Program-made: the position numbers and the translations under genes
Notes under the pieces: model-generated
The model's database searches: none
Told to the model about the DNA's origin: nothing
The model's input: only the letters and a program-made list of their open reading frames with translations
Source of the DNA: Myxococcota bacterium
GTDB taxonomy: Bacteria > Myxococcota_A > Polyangia > Polyangiales > JANWZI01
Direction of reading: 5' to 3'
Length of the DNA: 43,861 nt
Assembly (NCBI GenBank): GCA_025054695.1
Contig: JANWZI010000022.1
Span: 1-43,861, forward strand
Shown here: one piece after another, positions 35,420 to 43,702 of the stretch
How positions within the stretch are numbered: position 1 is the stretch's first letter
Layout: the number at the start of each line of letters is the position of its first letter

Positions 35420-37026
35420 CAGAACCTCCCCTGGAGCACGCCACCGGCGACGGAGGGACCGATCCCGGGCACGAGCGCCCAGTCCCGCGGCTCGAGCACC
35501 GTCGCCTCCGAGTCCGGCAGCGGGTCGCGCAGGAAGTAGTAGACGGACAGGATTCCGAGCACGGCGCCGAGCCCGAAGCCGATGTCGGCGCCGATGGCGA
35601 GGATCTGACCCTCGGACAGTCGCGGATCGTTGGTCGCGAGCCGGCCCGCGTCCCGCAGGCGCACGAGCGCATCGGTGCGCTCGTTGGCCATGACGCCCGC
35701 GATGGCGCCGCCCGCCACGAACAGCGCGGCGATGGTCCCCGTGACCCACGCTCCTCCTCGACCCACCGCAGGCCGCAGCCGGACGCGAACGGGAGTGACC
35801 TGGCCCCTCTCGATCCGCACGATCTGCTCCCAGTCCTTCATGTCGTCCGCCTCGACGCGCACGCGTCGCGGACCGGCCGCCACGTCGCCTTCCCATGGCA
35901 CCGTTCCGACGGCGCGATCGTCGACGAAGACCCGCGCCCCGCGTACGTTGCCGACGACGCGCAACCGGCCGTGCTCGACGCGCTCGAGCGGGACGTGCAC
36001 ACGGACCAGATCGCCGAGTCCGACCTCGATCTCACGCTCCTCGGTGCGATAGCCTGGCCGTTCGACCCAGATACGGTGCGTGCCAGTGGGGATGATGTTC
36101 TGGTAACGGGTGCGGCCGACGGCGCCGAGCGAGCGGTCGTCGACGTAGACGAGGGCATCCGACGGCACGCTCGTCACCTCGAGTGCTCCGAGGAACTGGC
36201 CCTGGCTCATCTCGACGATGACGACGTAGACCTTGCCGGGACGGATACGCACCCGCTCCTCGACCGTGCGGTACTCGGGATGTTCGATGACGACCCGGTA
36301 GTCGCCCTCGTCGAGCGTGTGCGCGAAGGGGGACGGCCCCGTCGCCACGACGCGACTGCCCAACCGGACCGTCACCTGCGCACCCGACGGATTGGTGCGA
36401 ATCGCGAGCAACGACTTCATCTCGGCAGGAACCTCGCCCGAGGTCGCGGTTCCCGTGCCGGCGGTCGACGACGTCGTCCCCTGCGCGCTCGTTCCGGTGC
36501 TCGTCCCCGCGCTCGGTCCGCTCGCGCCCGCCGACGGGTCGGTACCCGATCCGCCCGCTTCGGTCGCGCTGGCGGTGCCCTGGCCGCTCGATCCCGCCGC
36601 CGGATCGCCCGTCTGAGTCGTCGCTCCCGCCGCGTTCGCAGCGCGTCGCGCCTCGGCCTCGCGCAGCCGGCCGATGCGTGCGCGCACCTCGGCCGCGTCG
36701 GCCACCGACGGATCGCGCTCGAGGTAGCGTGTGAAGTAATCCGCGGCCCGGCCGTGCTCGCCATGGCGTTCGTAGGCGACCGCCGCGTTGTACAGGAATG
36801 CGCCGAATGGTTGCAGCTCGTAGGCGGCGAGGAACTCCTCCGCCGCCTCGAGGAAGCGCGACTGGAGATACAGTTCCTGACCTCGCTCCATGCGCTCGCG
36901 CGCCTGCTCCACGGCGCGTCGTTCCTCCGCCATCGTCTGGGCCTGCGCCGGCGGCGCCTGCGCGCACAGGGCCAGGGCCAGGGTCACGGTGGCGTGGCCA
37001 CATGCTCGTCGAAGCGTCGCGTTCAT
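35419..37026 (-). CDS. TPR and PEGA domain protein with C-terminal membrane segments
   Basis: 535 aa. A signal peptide ends near QAQ (~30). TPR region ~40-115 (ELYLQSRFLEAAEEFLAAYE, AYERHGEHGRAADYFTRYLE). A Ser/Thr/Gly/Ala-rich linker covers ~125-200. PEGA domains follow at ~205-275, 275-350 and 350-410 (NPSGAQVTVRLGSRVVATGP, VPSDALVYVDDRSLGAVGRT, VRGARVFVDDRAVGTVPWEG). Two hydrophobic segments lie at ~425-445 and ~480-500. It is larger than the TPR proteins at 17816-18655 and 21629-22297 but has the same order of TPR, linker and C-terminal membrane helices, and also precedes a lipoprotein. Confidence 0.88.
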   Translation of the reverse strand: MNATLRRACGHATVTLALALCAQAPPAQAQTMAEERRAVEQARERMERGQELYLQSRFLEAAEEFLAAYELQPFGAFLYNAAVAYERHGEHGRAADYFTRYLERDPSVADAAEVRARIGRLREAEARRAANAAGATTQTGDPAAGSSGQGTASATEAGGSGTDPSAGASGPSAGTSTGTSAQGTTSSTAGTGTATSGEVPAEMKSLLAIRTNPSGAQVTVRLGSRVVATGPSPFAHTLDEGDYRVVIEHPEYRTVEERVRIRPGKVYVVIVEMSQGQFLGALEVTSVPSDALVYVDDRSLGAVGRTRYQNIIPTGTHRIWVERPGYRTEEREIEVGLGDLVRVHVPLERVEHGRLRVVGNVRGARVFVDDRAVGTVPWEGDVAAGPRRVRVEADDMKDWEQIVRIERGQVTPVRVRLRPAVGRGGAWVTGTIAALFVAGGAIAGVMANERTDALVRLRDAGRLATNDPRLSEGQILAIGADIGFGLGAVLGILSVYYFLRDPLPDSEATVLEPRDWALVPGIGPSVAGGVLQGRF

Positions 37027-37171
37027 CTACGTCGGCCTCCGTTTCGCGTGCGCGGCCGAGGTCGCCCGGTCGCGGCGCGTGGCCCGGAAGTATGTCGCCT
37101 GCGGGCGGTTCGCGCGAATCGCCGGTGGTGGCGTCTCGTGCGGCCGGGGTTTGCAGGGTGGGACATGCGCG

Positions 37172-39427
37172 TCAGGGGCGGTCCAGCACGCCCTCGAGGA
37201 ACGTGAACGCGCGCTCGTGGCGCCTGACGAGATCCTCGAGGCGCGTTCCGGCGCCGTGTCCCACCCGCCGCTCGACGTAATAGAGGATCGGCACGCGACC
37301 CGCGGCCGCCGCCTGGAGGCGGGCGGTGAACTTGGCCGTGTGCGAACCGTGCACGCGCGTGTCGTGGTCACCGGTTTCCAGCAACACCGCGGGCAACCGG
37401 GCCCGCTCGGGAACGTTGTGATAGGGCGAGTAGCGCCGCAGCCACGCGAAGGCGCGGGGATCGTCCGGGTCCCCATACTCCGTGACCCAGAGCTCCGCGG
37501 GCGGGAACCGGTCGTAGCGAAGCATGTCGTACAGCCCGACGTAGCCGATGGCCGCTCCGAAGGCGTCGGGGCAGCGCGTGATCATCGCGCCGACGAGCAG
37601 GCCGCCGTTGCTCGCGCCCGTGATGGCGATGCGCGCGGGTTGGCTCCAGCCGCCCGGGCCACCGAGCCAGCGGAGCACGGCCTCGAAGTCCTCGAAGACG
37701 CGCTCCTTGTTCTCGAGGTTGCCCGCGCGGTGCCAGCTCTCGCCGCGCTCGCCGCCGCCGCGCAGGTTGGCGACGACGTAGATGCCGCTCCGTTCGAGCC
37801 AGTACAGGGCCTGCCGGCTGAAGGCGGGCAGCAGCGAGACGTTGAAGCCACCGTAGCCCGTCGCGAGCACGCGGTGGGTGCCGTCGGGGCGAGCGTCACG
37901 CCGACGTACGACGGTGACGGGAATCTCGGTGCCGTCGGCGGAACGCACCGAGGCGCGCTCCTCGACGAACGGCGAGAGGTCCATCGCCGGATCGATCCGA
38001 TCGAGCAGCTCGAGCCGGCCCGTGCGCACCTCGTACGCATACAACGTGGGTGGCACCAGATAGCTCTGGAACGTGAACGCGACGACGGACGAGTCGGGCT
38101 CTCCCGCGAGCGAGCCGACGCTGCCCGCCGCGGGCAGCGGCACGTCGGCGAGCGGCCGACCGTCCAGGGTGTAAACGCGCAGGCGCGAGCGGACGTCCTC
38201 GATGGTGTGCACGACGAGCCGGTCGCGCGCGATCACCCAATCCTCGATGGGGCCGTCGGACTCGGGGACGAGGTCGCGCCAGCGGGCGCGGTCGGACGCG
38301 GCGGCGGGCGCGACGGTCGCGATGCGGTAGCGCGGCGCGTCGATGTTCGTGTGCAGATAGAGCAGCCCGCGGTGCACCAGGCCGCTCGTCAGGTTTTCGA
38401 GGCCCTCGACGACAGCACGAAGCGGTCGGGAGGCGTCGGGAGCGAGCAGGCGCCGGGCCGCGCCAGCAGCACCACGGTCGAACAGGTGCACGTCGGACGC
38501 GCTCCAGCCGCGGAACGTCGTCAGCACGAGCCAGCGGCCGTCCTCCGAAAGCTGCATGGAGGGGAAGTCCGTGCGCTGCCGGCCGCCGTGCACGACGGGA
38601 TCGGAAGCCGGGTCGGTACCGAGACGGTGGTGGAAGACACGCGGCCAGTACGATTCGGGCGCATCGGCGTCGAAATCCGGCTCGCCGGGAGCCGGGTAGC
38701 GCGTGTAGTAGAAGCCCCGTTCGTCGGGCTCCCATTCGACGCTCGCCCACTTGGTGCGCTCGATGCGGTCGTCGAGCAGCCGGCCCGTCTCGACCTCGAG
38801 CACGTACAGGGTCGAGCGTTCGTCGCCGTTGGCGGAGATGCCGAAGGCGACGTACCGCCCGCGGGGTGACGGGTAGAACCAGTCGATGGCCGCGCGCTCC
38901 GACCAGCGCGGCCGCCCATCGCCGTCGCGCGCCTCCGGATCCACGATCGGCTCGGGGCGCCCCGCAACGAACAGCGCGGCCTGCTCGCGTCCCGCCGCGC
39001 GCTTGGTGTAGAAGACGCGGCCACCGCCGACCGCGACGTGCCCGAGCGAGCCGGTCGACAGCAGCGCGCGGAGGCGCTGCGCCGTTTCCGGTCGAAACCA
39101 ACGCGAGAGCACGCGCTCGGTCAGCTCGACCTGCGCCTCGATCCACGCGCGGGTCTGAGGCGAGTCGCTCTCGAGGCCGCGGTACGGATCTTCGATCGTC
39201 ACGCCGTGTCGCGTTTCGATCACCGCGCCGTGTCGAGCGAGCGCGTCGAGTCGTGCGAGGCTGGTCTGCATCGTCTCATCGTCACTCGTCGGTCCTCCGA
39301 GCCGGCTGCCGTGCGGGCTGGTCGAGGATGCAGTCGGATGCGAACCGGAACGCGTCGTGCCGACCGCGGCCGGGCCCGAACAGCACAGCCCCGCGAACGC
39401 GAGCACAGCGAGGTGCCACTGGCCCAT
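37172..39427 (-). CDS. Secreted prolyl oligopeptidase family serine peptidase (S9A)
   Basis: 751 aa from an ATG that overlaps the preceding stop (TGATG). The N-terminus (WHLAVLAFAGLCCSG) is a signal peptide with a possible lipobox, followed by a ~35-residue Ser/Thr/Gly linker. This contrasts with cytoplasmic POPs of about 690 aa. IEDPYRGLE opens the catalytic fold; a seven-bladed propeller spans ~115-450; the hydrolase domain has the nucleophile in ITGASNGGLLVG, the Asp in LETGDHDTRVHGSHTAKF and the His in RVGHGAGTR. GYGGFNVSLLPAFS and ANLRGGGERGESWH are typical. It cleaves short Pro-containing peptides. Confidence 0.94.
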   Translation of the reverse strand: MGQWHLAVLAFAGLCCSGPAAVGTTRSGSHPTASSTSPHGSRLGGPTSDDETMQTSLARLDALARHGAVIETRHGVTIEDPYRGLESDSPQTRAWIEAQVELTERVLSRWFRPETAQRLRALLSTGSLGHVAVGGGRVFYTKRAAGREQAALFVAGRPEPIVDPEARDGDGRPRWSERAAIDWFYPSPRGRYVAFGISANGDERSTLYVLEVETGRLLDDRIERTKWASVEWEPDERGFYYTRYPAPGEPDFDADAPESYWPRVFHHRLGTDPASDPVVHGGRQRTDFPSMQLSEDGRWLVLTTFRGWSASDVHLFDRGAAGAARRLLAPDASRPLRAVVEGLENLTSGLVHRGLLYLHTNIDAPRYRIATVAPAAASDRARWRDLVPESDGPIEDWVIARDRLVVHTIEDVRSRLRVYTLDGRPLADVPLPAAGSVGSLAGEPDSSVVAFTFQSYLVPPTLYAYEVRTGRLELLDRIDPAMDLSPFVEERASVRSADGTEIPVTVVRRRDARPDGTHRVLATGYGGFNVSLLPAFSRQALYWLERSGIYVVANLRGGGERGESWHRAGNLENKERVFEDFEAVLRWLGGPGGWSQPARIAITGASNGGLLVGAMITRCPDAFGAAIGYVGLYDMLRYDRFPPAELWVTEYGDPDDPRAFAWLRRYSPYHNVPERARLPAVLLETGDHDTRVHGSHTAKFTARLQAAAAGRVPILYYVERRVGHGAGTRLEDLVRRHERAFTFLEGVLDRP

Positions 39428-40539
39428 CAGGGCGCGCCGGGCGTCGGGGAATCCTGCGTCGTCGCGGCGGGTGGCGCCGGCGATCCCGGATGCCCGGTGG
39501 GGGCCGACGGTGGCAACGGCGGCGGCCCCGGCGACGCGGCGTCGGGCTCGGCCGGTGCCTGCTCGAGATCGCTCGCGCGAAGCATCCCGCGCAACGCGAG
39601 TCTGTCGTCGGCGGCGACGAATACGTCCACCTCGCCGGTCGGATAGCGCTGCATCTCCCGCGCCCAGCCTCGCTCGACGAAGATGCCGATGGTGGTGCCT
39701 TCGAAGCGCAGTCGCGCGCGCGGCCGGACGCGCCACAGCGGGCGGCCCGACTCGGCCGCGATGCGCGCCGGCATGGGCCCGGCGTGGGCCGCGGTGCCCA
39801 CGACGCCAGCCGGGCGTTGCTCGTCGGCGTCGGCTTCGGCCAGCGGGACGTCGACGTAACCGAGTAGGTATGGCCCCACCCCCGCCCGGATTCCTTTCCA
39901 CGAGCCGCGCTCGCGCAGCACGTGCACGACGAGCGGCGGCTCGAGCGCGGGAATCGTCGCGACGAGTCGGCCGCCGGGCCGGTCGTACACGGGCACGGCC
40001 TGCCCGGCCGGCAACCGGCGCAGCGTGCCACGTCGCGGCGGCTCGGCCGTCGTCGGGTCCACCTCGCGACCTGCGAGGCGATCGGCCGGATAGACGCCTC
40101 GGAACGGACCGATGGGCTCGACCCCCAGTCGCAGCACGGGCGACGCCTCGACGAGAAGCCGACCGGGGCCCGCGGCGTCGCGCACGCGGACGAGGTCGTT
40201 CGGGCCGAGATAAACGGGCGCGCCCGCGAGACGGCCTCGACGGATGACGTACGCGGCCGCGCGCTCGAGCGCGAGCCAGCCCCGGGCCTTCAGTGGGCCG
40301 TCGATGCGCACGGGAATGCGGCCGCCCGACGGCGCGCCCGTCACCCGGGCGACGACGCCCGGCGAGACGTACCCGATGGCCGGCGACGCCGGCTCGTCGG
40401 TGAGAAACAGCGCCGGCCCGGTGCCCACGGCGGTGACGATCTCCGTGGGCCAGCCAGGGTGCGCGCCTTCGGGCTCGCTCGCCTGGCGCGCGCCGCAGCC
40501 CGCGACGAGCGTGATGCCCAGCACCCAGACCCCGTTCAT
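39427..40539 (-). CDS. Hypothetical lipoprotein with SH3-like segments
   Basis: 370 aa, ATG start. The signal ends in LVAGC (Cys15). The mature chain is beta-rich; the segment AVPVYDRPGGRLVATIPALE followed by ERGSWKGIRAG and YLLGYVDVPL has the rhythm of bacterial SH3/GW-type domains, and a second similar segment lies near ~115. The Pro/Ala/Ser-rich tail (~330-370) is low complexity. The gene overlaps the peptidase gene, so the two are probably co-translated. No named family was recognised. Confidence 0.7.
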   Translation of the reverse strand: MNGVWVLGITLVAGCGARQASEPEGAHPGWPTEIVTAVGTGPALFLTDEPASPAIGYVSPGVVARVTGAPSGGRIPVRIDGPLKARGWLALERAAAYVIRRGRLAGAPVYLGPNDLVRVRDAAGPGRLLVEASPVLRLGVEPIGPFRGVYPADRLAGREVDPTTAEPPRRGTLRRLPAGQAVPVYDRPGGRLVATIPALEPPLVVHVLRERGSWKGIRAGVGPYLLGYVDVPLAEADADEQRPAGVVGTAAHAGPMPARIAAESGRPLWRVRPRARLRFEGTTIGIFVERGWAREMQRYPTGEVDVFVAADDRLALRGMLRASDLEQAPAEPDAASPGPPPLPPSAPTGHPGSPAPPAATTQDSPTPGAP

Positions 40540-40699
40540 GGGGCGGCAGGATGCCCACGGGATGCCCCGATGTCGAGGGGTGGCGCCATGGGGGAGCGCC
40601 GTGCGCCACGCACGCGATGGGACACATCGCTGCTCTACACGACGTACTGCGCAACGAGCCCGCCCCCATCTCCGGTGCGCAGAGGGGTACGGAGACCGT

Positions 40700-41374
40700 T
40701 CAGGCGGTCCAGAGCAACAAGAAGCCCACGCCGAGCAGTACGGCCCCGGTCACCCGATCGACCCAGGGCCGGAGCCTCGACGCGTCGAGGCGACTGGCCA
40801 GAGCTCCGGCAGCCGTGCCCATGAGCAGCAGCGGAAGGCCCGTTCCGAGGCCGAACGCGAAGAGCAAGAGAGCACCATACGCTGCGCTCCCCTCGTACGC
40901 AGCACAGGTGAGGACCGCAGCGAGCACGGGACTACCGCACGGAACCGTGACCGAACCGAGTGCCAACCCCGCCAGCAGCGCGCCTCGAGCTCCTGGACGA
41001 GCGCGCGGCCGTGCACGCGCGACGAACGGCACGCGAGCCCAGCCGAGCAGGTGCATGCCCATGGCGATGGGCACGAGCGCAATCAGGTAGCGCCACGGCC
41101 CGCCCACGCCCGTCATCGTCCGGCCCGCGACCGCGGCCATGACGCCGAGCAGCGTCGTCGCGAGAGCGATCCCCGCGACGCACGCGAGCGACGCGCCGAA
41201 CGACGCGCGCATCCGCGCCCCTCTCGTCGCGCAGCACGTCGCCGTGGCGGCCGGGTACAGCGCGATGCAGCACGGGTTGAGGCCCGTCACGAGCCCGCCG
41301 ACGAGTGCGAGCGGAAGCGCCGCGAGGCCGCCGCCCGACAGCGCGTTCGCGAGCGACGCGGACAGCTCGTTCAT
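40700..41374 (-). CDS. CcdA/DsbD-type thiol-disulphide membrane transporter
   Basis: 224 aa from ATG 41374, overlapping the thioredoxin-like stop (ATGA). About six hydrophobic segments. The two conserved CcdA half-motifs are present: GLNPCCIALYPA in the first helix region and VPCGSPVLAAVLTCAA in the second set, each with the essential Pro-Cys. CcdA moves electrons from cytoplasmic thioredoxin to periplasmic thioredoxin-like proteins. As last gene of the operon it most likely reduces the adjacent thioredoxin-like protein rather than serving general cytochrome c maturation. Confidence 0.88.
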   Translation of the reverse strand: MNELSASLANALSGGGLAALPLALVGGLVTGLNPCCIALYPAATATCCATRGARMRASFGASLACVAGIALATTLLGVMAAVAGRTMTGVGGPWRYLIALVPIAMGMHLLGWARVPFVARARPRARPGARGALLAGLALGSVTVPCGSPVLAAVLTCAAYEGSAAYGALLLFAFGLGTGLPLLLMGTAAGALASRLDASRLRPWVDRVTGAVLLGVGFLLLWTA

Positions 41375-41859
41375 GGCCGCACCGCGGCGAGCCGTTCGAG
41401 CTCCGCGCGGATTGCCTCGATCGTTTCCGGTCCCTCGCCCTCGTGTCGCGCGAGCACTCGGTCGCGCGCGTCGACGAAGAGAACCGTCGGAACCAGCCTG
41501 ACGCGGTGCTGGCGCTCGAGATCCGGCGCGTGCCCCGGCGCGATCAAGTGGACGGGCAATCCACGGGCGCCGGCGCCTCGGACGAGCCGCACGATCTGCC
41601 CGCATCCGCACGGCGCGTCGGCCTCGTCGGGATCCGCGAACAGGAGCACCCTCACCGCACCTTCCCGCACCTGCTGTCGGTCCGCAGGCGCGCGGGGCCC
41701 GGACGCCGGCGCTTCGGACGGCGCGCGCAGCTCCTTGTAGGCGACGATTGCCGCCGCCGCCGCGGCCACCCCGATCGTGACGGGCCATCGAACGGAGCTC
41801 GCGTTGCCGCGGCGCATGGTCGCGCGGGGCGATGCCGGCGCAGGAGTCGGCTCGCTCAT
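41371..41859 (-). CDS. Membrane-anchored thioredoxin-like protein with CGC motif
   Basis: 162 aa, overlapping the MtrA-like gene by ATGA. An uncleaved N-terminal helix at ~25-42 (WPVTIGVAAAAAAIVAY) anchors it, with the C-terminal domain probably periplasmic. The fold is thioredoxin-like: VREGAVRVLLFADPDEADAP, then APCGCGQIVRLV at the place of the CxxC helix, then RLVPTVLFVDARDRVLARHE with the cis-Pro strand. The active site is C-G-C-G, not CxxC, so either the redox centre is a vicinal CxC pair or it binds metal. The gene order sensor-MtrA-thioredoxin-CcdA suggests CcdA is its electron donor. Confidence 0.8.
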   Translation of the reverse strand: MSEPTPAPASPRATMRRGNASSVRWPVTIGVAAAAAAIVAYKELRAPSEAPASGPRAPADRQQVREGAVRVLLFADPDEADAPCGCGQIVRLVRGAGARGLPVHLIAPGHAPDLERQHRVRLVPTVLFVDARDRVLARHEGEGPETIEAIRAELERLAAVRP

Positions 41860-43055
41860 GGAGACGGCTCCGGACGGCACGCCGTGCCGCAGCCGCAATC
41901 GACCGAAATGCTCGAGTGGGGCTCCGGTTCCCCCGGAGCGCGATCCTGCACGTAGGGCTCTCCCGTCCGCAGCGCATGCTCGGCGCGCGCGAGCTCCCTT
42001 CCCAAATAGGCCGCGTGATCGAAGCGGCTGACGAGGCCGCGCTCGATGGCCATCGCGTAGAGGGCGGCCGGCGTCGTCCCTTCCATCACGCAGTCGAGCA
42101 AACCGTCGTTGCGGTAGTGCTCGAGCACCAGGCGGCGGCGCCGCGCGTCGGGATAAACCACGAAGAAGCCGAGCGGGTCTGCAACCATGCGCTGCGGTTC
42201 CCTCGCCTCGAGGACCGGAACGACTGGCCCCTCCATCCATCCGTCGAAGGCTCCGGGATCGCGGGACGCACACTCGCGGACGCGTTGCAACACGACCAGC
42301 GGCCGCTCTTCTCCGATGCAATCGACGATCTCGACCTGCCGCCGGAACGCGTCGATCTGCTCGCGGGTCACGTTCTTGAGCACCGGCCTCTTGCCGCGTG
42401 CGCCGAGGATTCGCCCCGCTTCGTCCACGCCGTTCGCGCAGAGGCTGACGAGTGCCTGACCGGGTAGGTGGCCGACGCGCTGGCGTGTGTCCTGCCCGCA
42501 CAGCAGCAGAAAGCGCAGGTGCGGGTTGGCGAGGATGTTGCGGACGATTCGCTCGATCCCGAGATTTTCCGTATGGAGTGTGCCAACGATCGCGACGTGC
42601 TCGGACGCCATCGACGCGAGCCGATCGACGAGATGGCCGCTGTTCAGCGCGCAAACCGCGACGGGTGCCTTCCACCGCAGCACCCGGTAATCGCCGGGGA
42701 GCGGCGGCCAGCCCGCGCGCTCGGGGAGCGTCTCGCTGGGACACGCGTGCATCACCTCCGCCTCGGCCGGGAACGCCTCACTGAACGCGTCGGCGGCAAG
42801 GACTGGAAAGCAAACTCGACAGCCGAGGCAATCGTGCTTCTTCGGGACGAAAACTCGACGAGCGCCTTCGATGGCGGGAAGCAGCGCCTGACGCCCCGCT
42901 TCGGTCGCCGCGAGTGCCTCGACGGTCTGGTGGAAGCAACCACAGCCGTGGCACTTGCGCGCGCGTGTGGCAGCCGTCAGTTGCTCGTTCACGACGTTCA
43001 AAGCCCGCCGTCGCGGCTCCTGCGCAGCCGTGCAGTCGTCGACACGCCGTTCCAT
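41856..43055 (-). CDS. MtrA-like corrinoid-domain protein with N-terminal Cys clusters and DUF4346 C-terminal domain
   Basis: 399 aa. Residues ~113-285 match methanogen tetrahydromethanopterin S-methyltransferase subunit A: GWPPLPGDYRVL, TENLGIERIVRNILANPHLR, FLLLCGQDTRQRVGHLPGQA, SLCANGVDE, FRRQVEIVDCIGE and VRECASRDPGAFD. His196 in VGHLPGQ corresponds to the MtrA cobalt-ligand His. Residues 35-40 (CHGCGC), 76-82 (CLGCRVC) and C105-P106 could bind an Fe-S cluster or metal. Residues ~300-380 (DPLGFFVVYPDARRRR..., FDHAAYLGRELARAEHAL) fit DUF4346. The tail has DCGCGTAC. No membrane helix, unlike archaeal MtrA. Second gene of the operon behind a metal-sensor-type repressor. Family is clear; function unknown. 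Confidence 0.88.
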   Translation of the reverse strand: MERRVDDCTAAQEPRRRALNVVNEQLTAATRARKCHGCGCFHQTVEALAATEAGRQALLPAIEGARRVFVPKKHDCLGCRVCFPVLAADAFSEAFPAEAEVMHACPSETLPERAGWPPLPGDYRVLRWKAPVAVCALNSGHLVDRLASMASEHVAIVGTLHTENLGIERIVRNILANPHLRFLLLCGQDTRQRVGHLPGQALVSLCANGVDEAGRILGARGKRPVLKNVTREQIDAFRRQVEIVDCIGEERPLVVLQRVRECASRDPGAFDGWMEGPVVPVLEAREPQRMVADPLGFFVVYPDARRRRLVLEHYRNDGLLDCVMEGTTPAALYAMAIERGLVSRFDHAAYLGRELARAEHALRTGEPYVQDRAPGEPEPHSSISVDCGCGTACRPEPSP

Positions 43056-43071
43056 GCGCGACCCCCCGGCT

Positions 43072-43467
43072 TCAGGTCGGCGTCCGTCGTAGCGCGAGCG
43101 TCACGAGCTGGGCGGCGAAAGGGTCACGAAGCGAGTAGTAGGCCATTTTCCCGTCGTTTCGATACTTGAGGATGTTTAGGTCGCGAAGCTTGCGGAGGTG
43201 GTGCGACGCCGTCGAGACGCTCGTGCCGAGCACGTGGGCGATGTCGCAGACGCACAGCTCATGGCCGCCCTGCAGGGCGTGAAGCAGCTTGAGACGGTGA
43301 CGGTCGGCGAGCGCCCCGAAGAGCACGCGCGCATCTTCGAGGGTGTCGTCATCCGGCAGCGCCGCGCGCAGGCGCCGGACGAGCTGCCCCTTGAAGCACG
43401 GGATGTCGCACCGATCGGCAGCCCGGTCCGACGCCGCGGATCGCGCTACTTTCATGTTCGCACGCAT
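43072..43467 (-). CDS. CadC/ArsR-type metal-sensing repressor
   Basis: 131 aa from ATG 43467 (a second ATG at 43455 is also possible). An N-terminal DRCDIPCFKGQ supplies two cysteines; helix alpha-3 has ELCVCDIAHVLG, the metal-binding CxC of ArsR/CadC; the recognition helix is TSVSTASHHLRKLRDLNILK, and the wing YRNDGKMAYYSLRD. The two N-terminal cysteines plus CVC reproduce the CadC-type thiolate site for soft metals (Cd, Pb, Bi, Zn or Hg); the exact ion is not predictable. It most likely represses its own operon. The MtrA-like gene starts 16 bp downstream. Confidence 0.92.
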   Translation of the reverse strand: MRANMKVARSAASDRAADRCDIPCFKGQLVRRLRAALPDDDTLEDARVLFGALADRHRLKLLHALQGGHELCVCDIAHVLGTSVSTASHHLRKLRDLNILKYRNDGKMAYYSLRDPFAAQLVTLALRRTPT

Positions 43468-43473
43468 GTTTGA

Positions 43474-43502
43474 ATGATAGGCCGCAATCCCCGTCCGGGC
43501 AA
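43474..43502 (-). promoter_or_regulatory. Strong candidate promoter of the metal-sensor/MtrA operon, leaderless
   Basis: On the minus strand TTGCCC (43497-43502) and TATCAT (43474-43479) are separated by 17 bp; the -10 matches consensus at 5 of 6. The repressor ATG at 43467 begins 7 bases past the -10, so transcription would start at or near the start codon, giving a leaderless message. Direct AACATG repeats and a TTCA/TGAA pair flank the start and are operator candidates. Confidence 0.6.
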
Positions 43503-43702
43503 CGCCCTACGCGGCCATCCGATGCCGCAAGCGCGATTCGGTCGGCTCCCGCGCCCGACTCGCGGCGAGCCCATGGTCTCGGCGCAACCCTCGACCCACC
43601 CGGCTCCGTTTCCGCGCTGCGACCGTGCGTGTCCCTGAGCGTGGGACACGTCACACATGCGGGGCGTTTCGGTGTAACGTCGAGTTGATTCGGAGGTGCG
43701 CC

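Noticed and set aside
41856..43055. Assigning the MtrA-like gene to methanogenesis or to HgcA mercury methylation
   Set aside because: No mtrB-H genes or membrane helix are present and the HgcA cap-helix motif was not found; only the corrinoid domain is shared.
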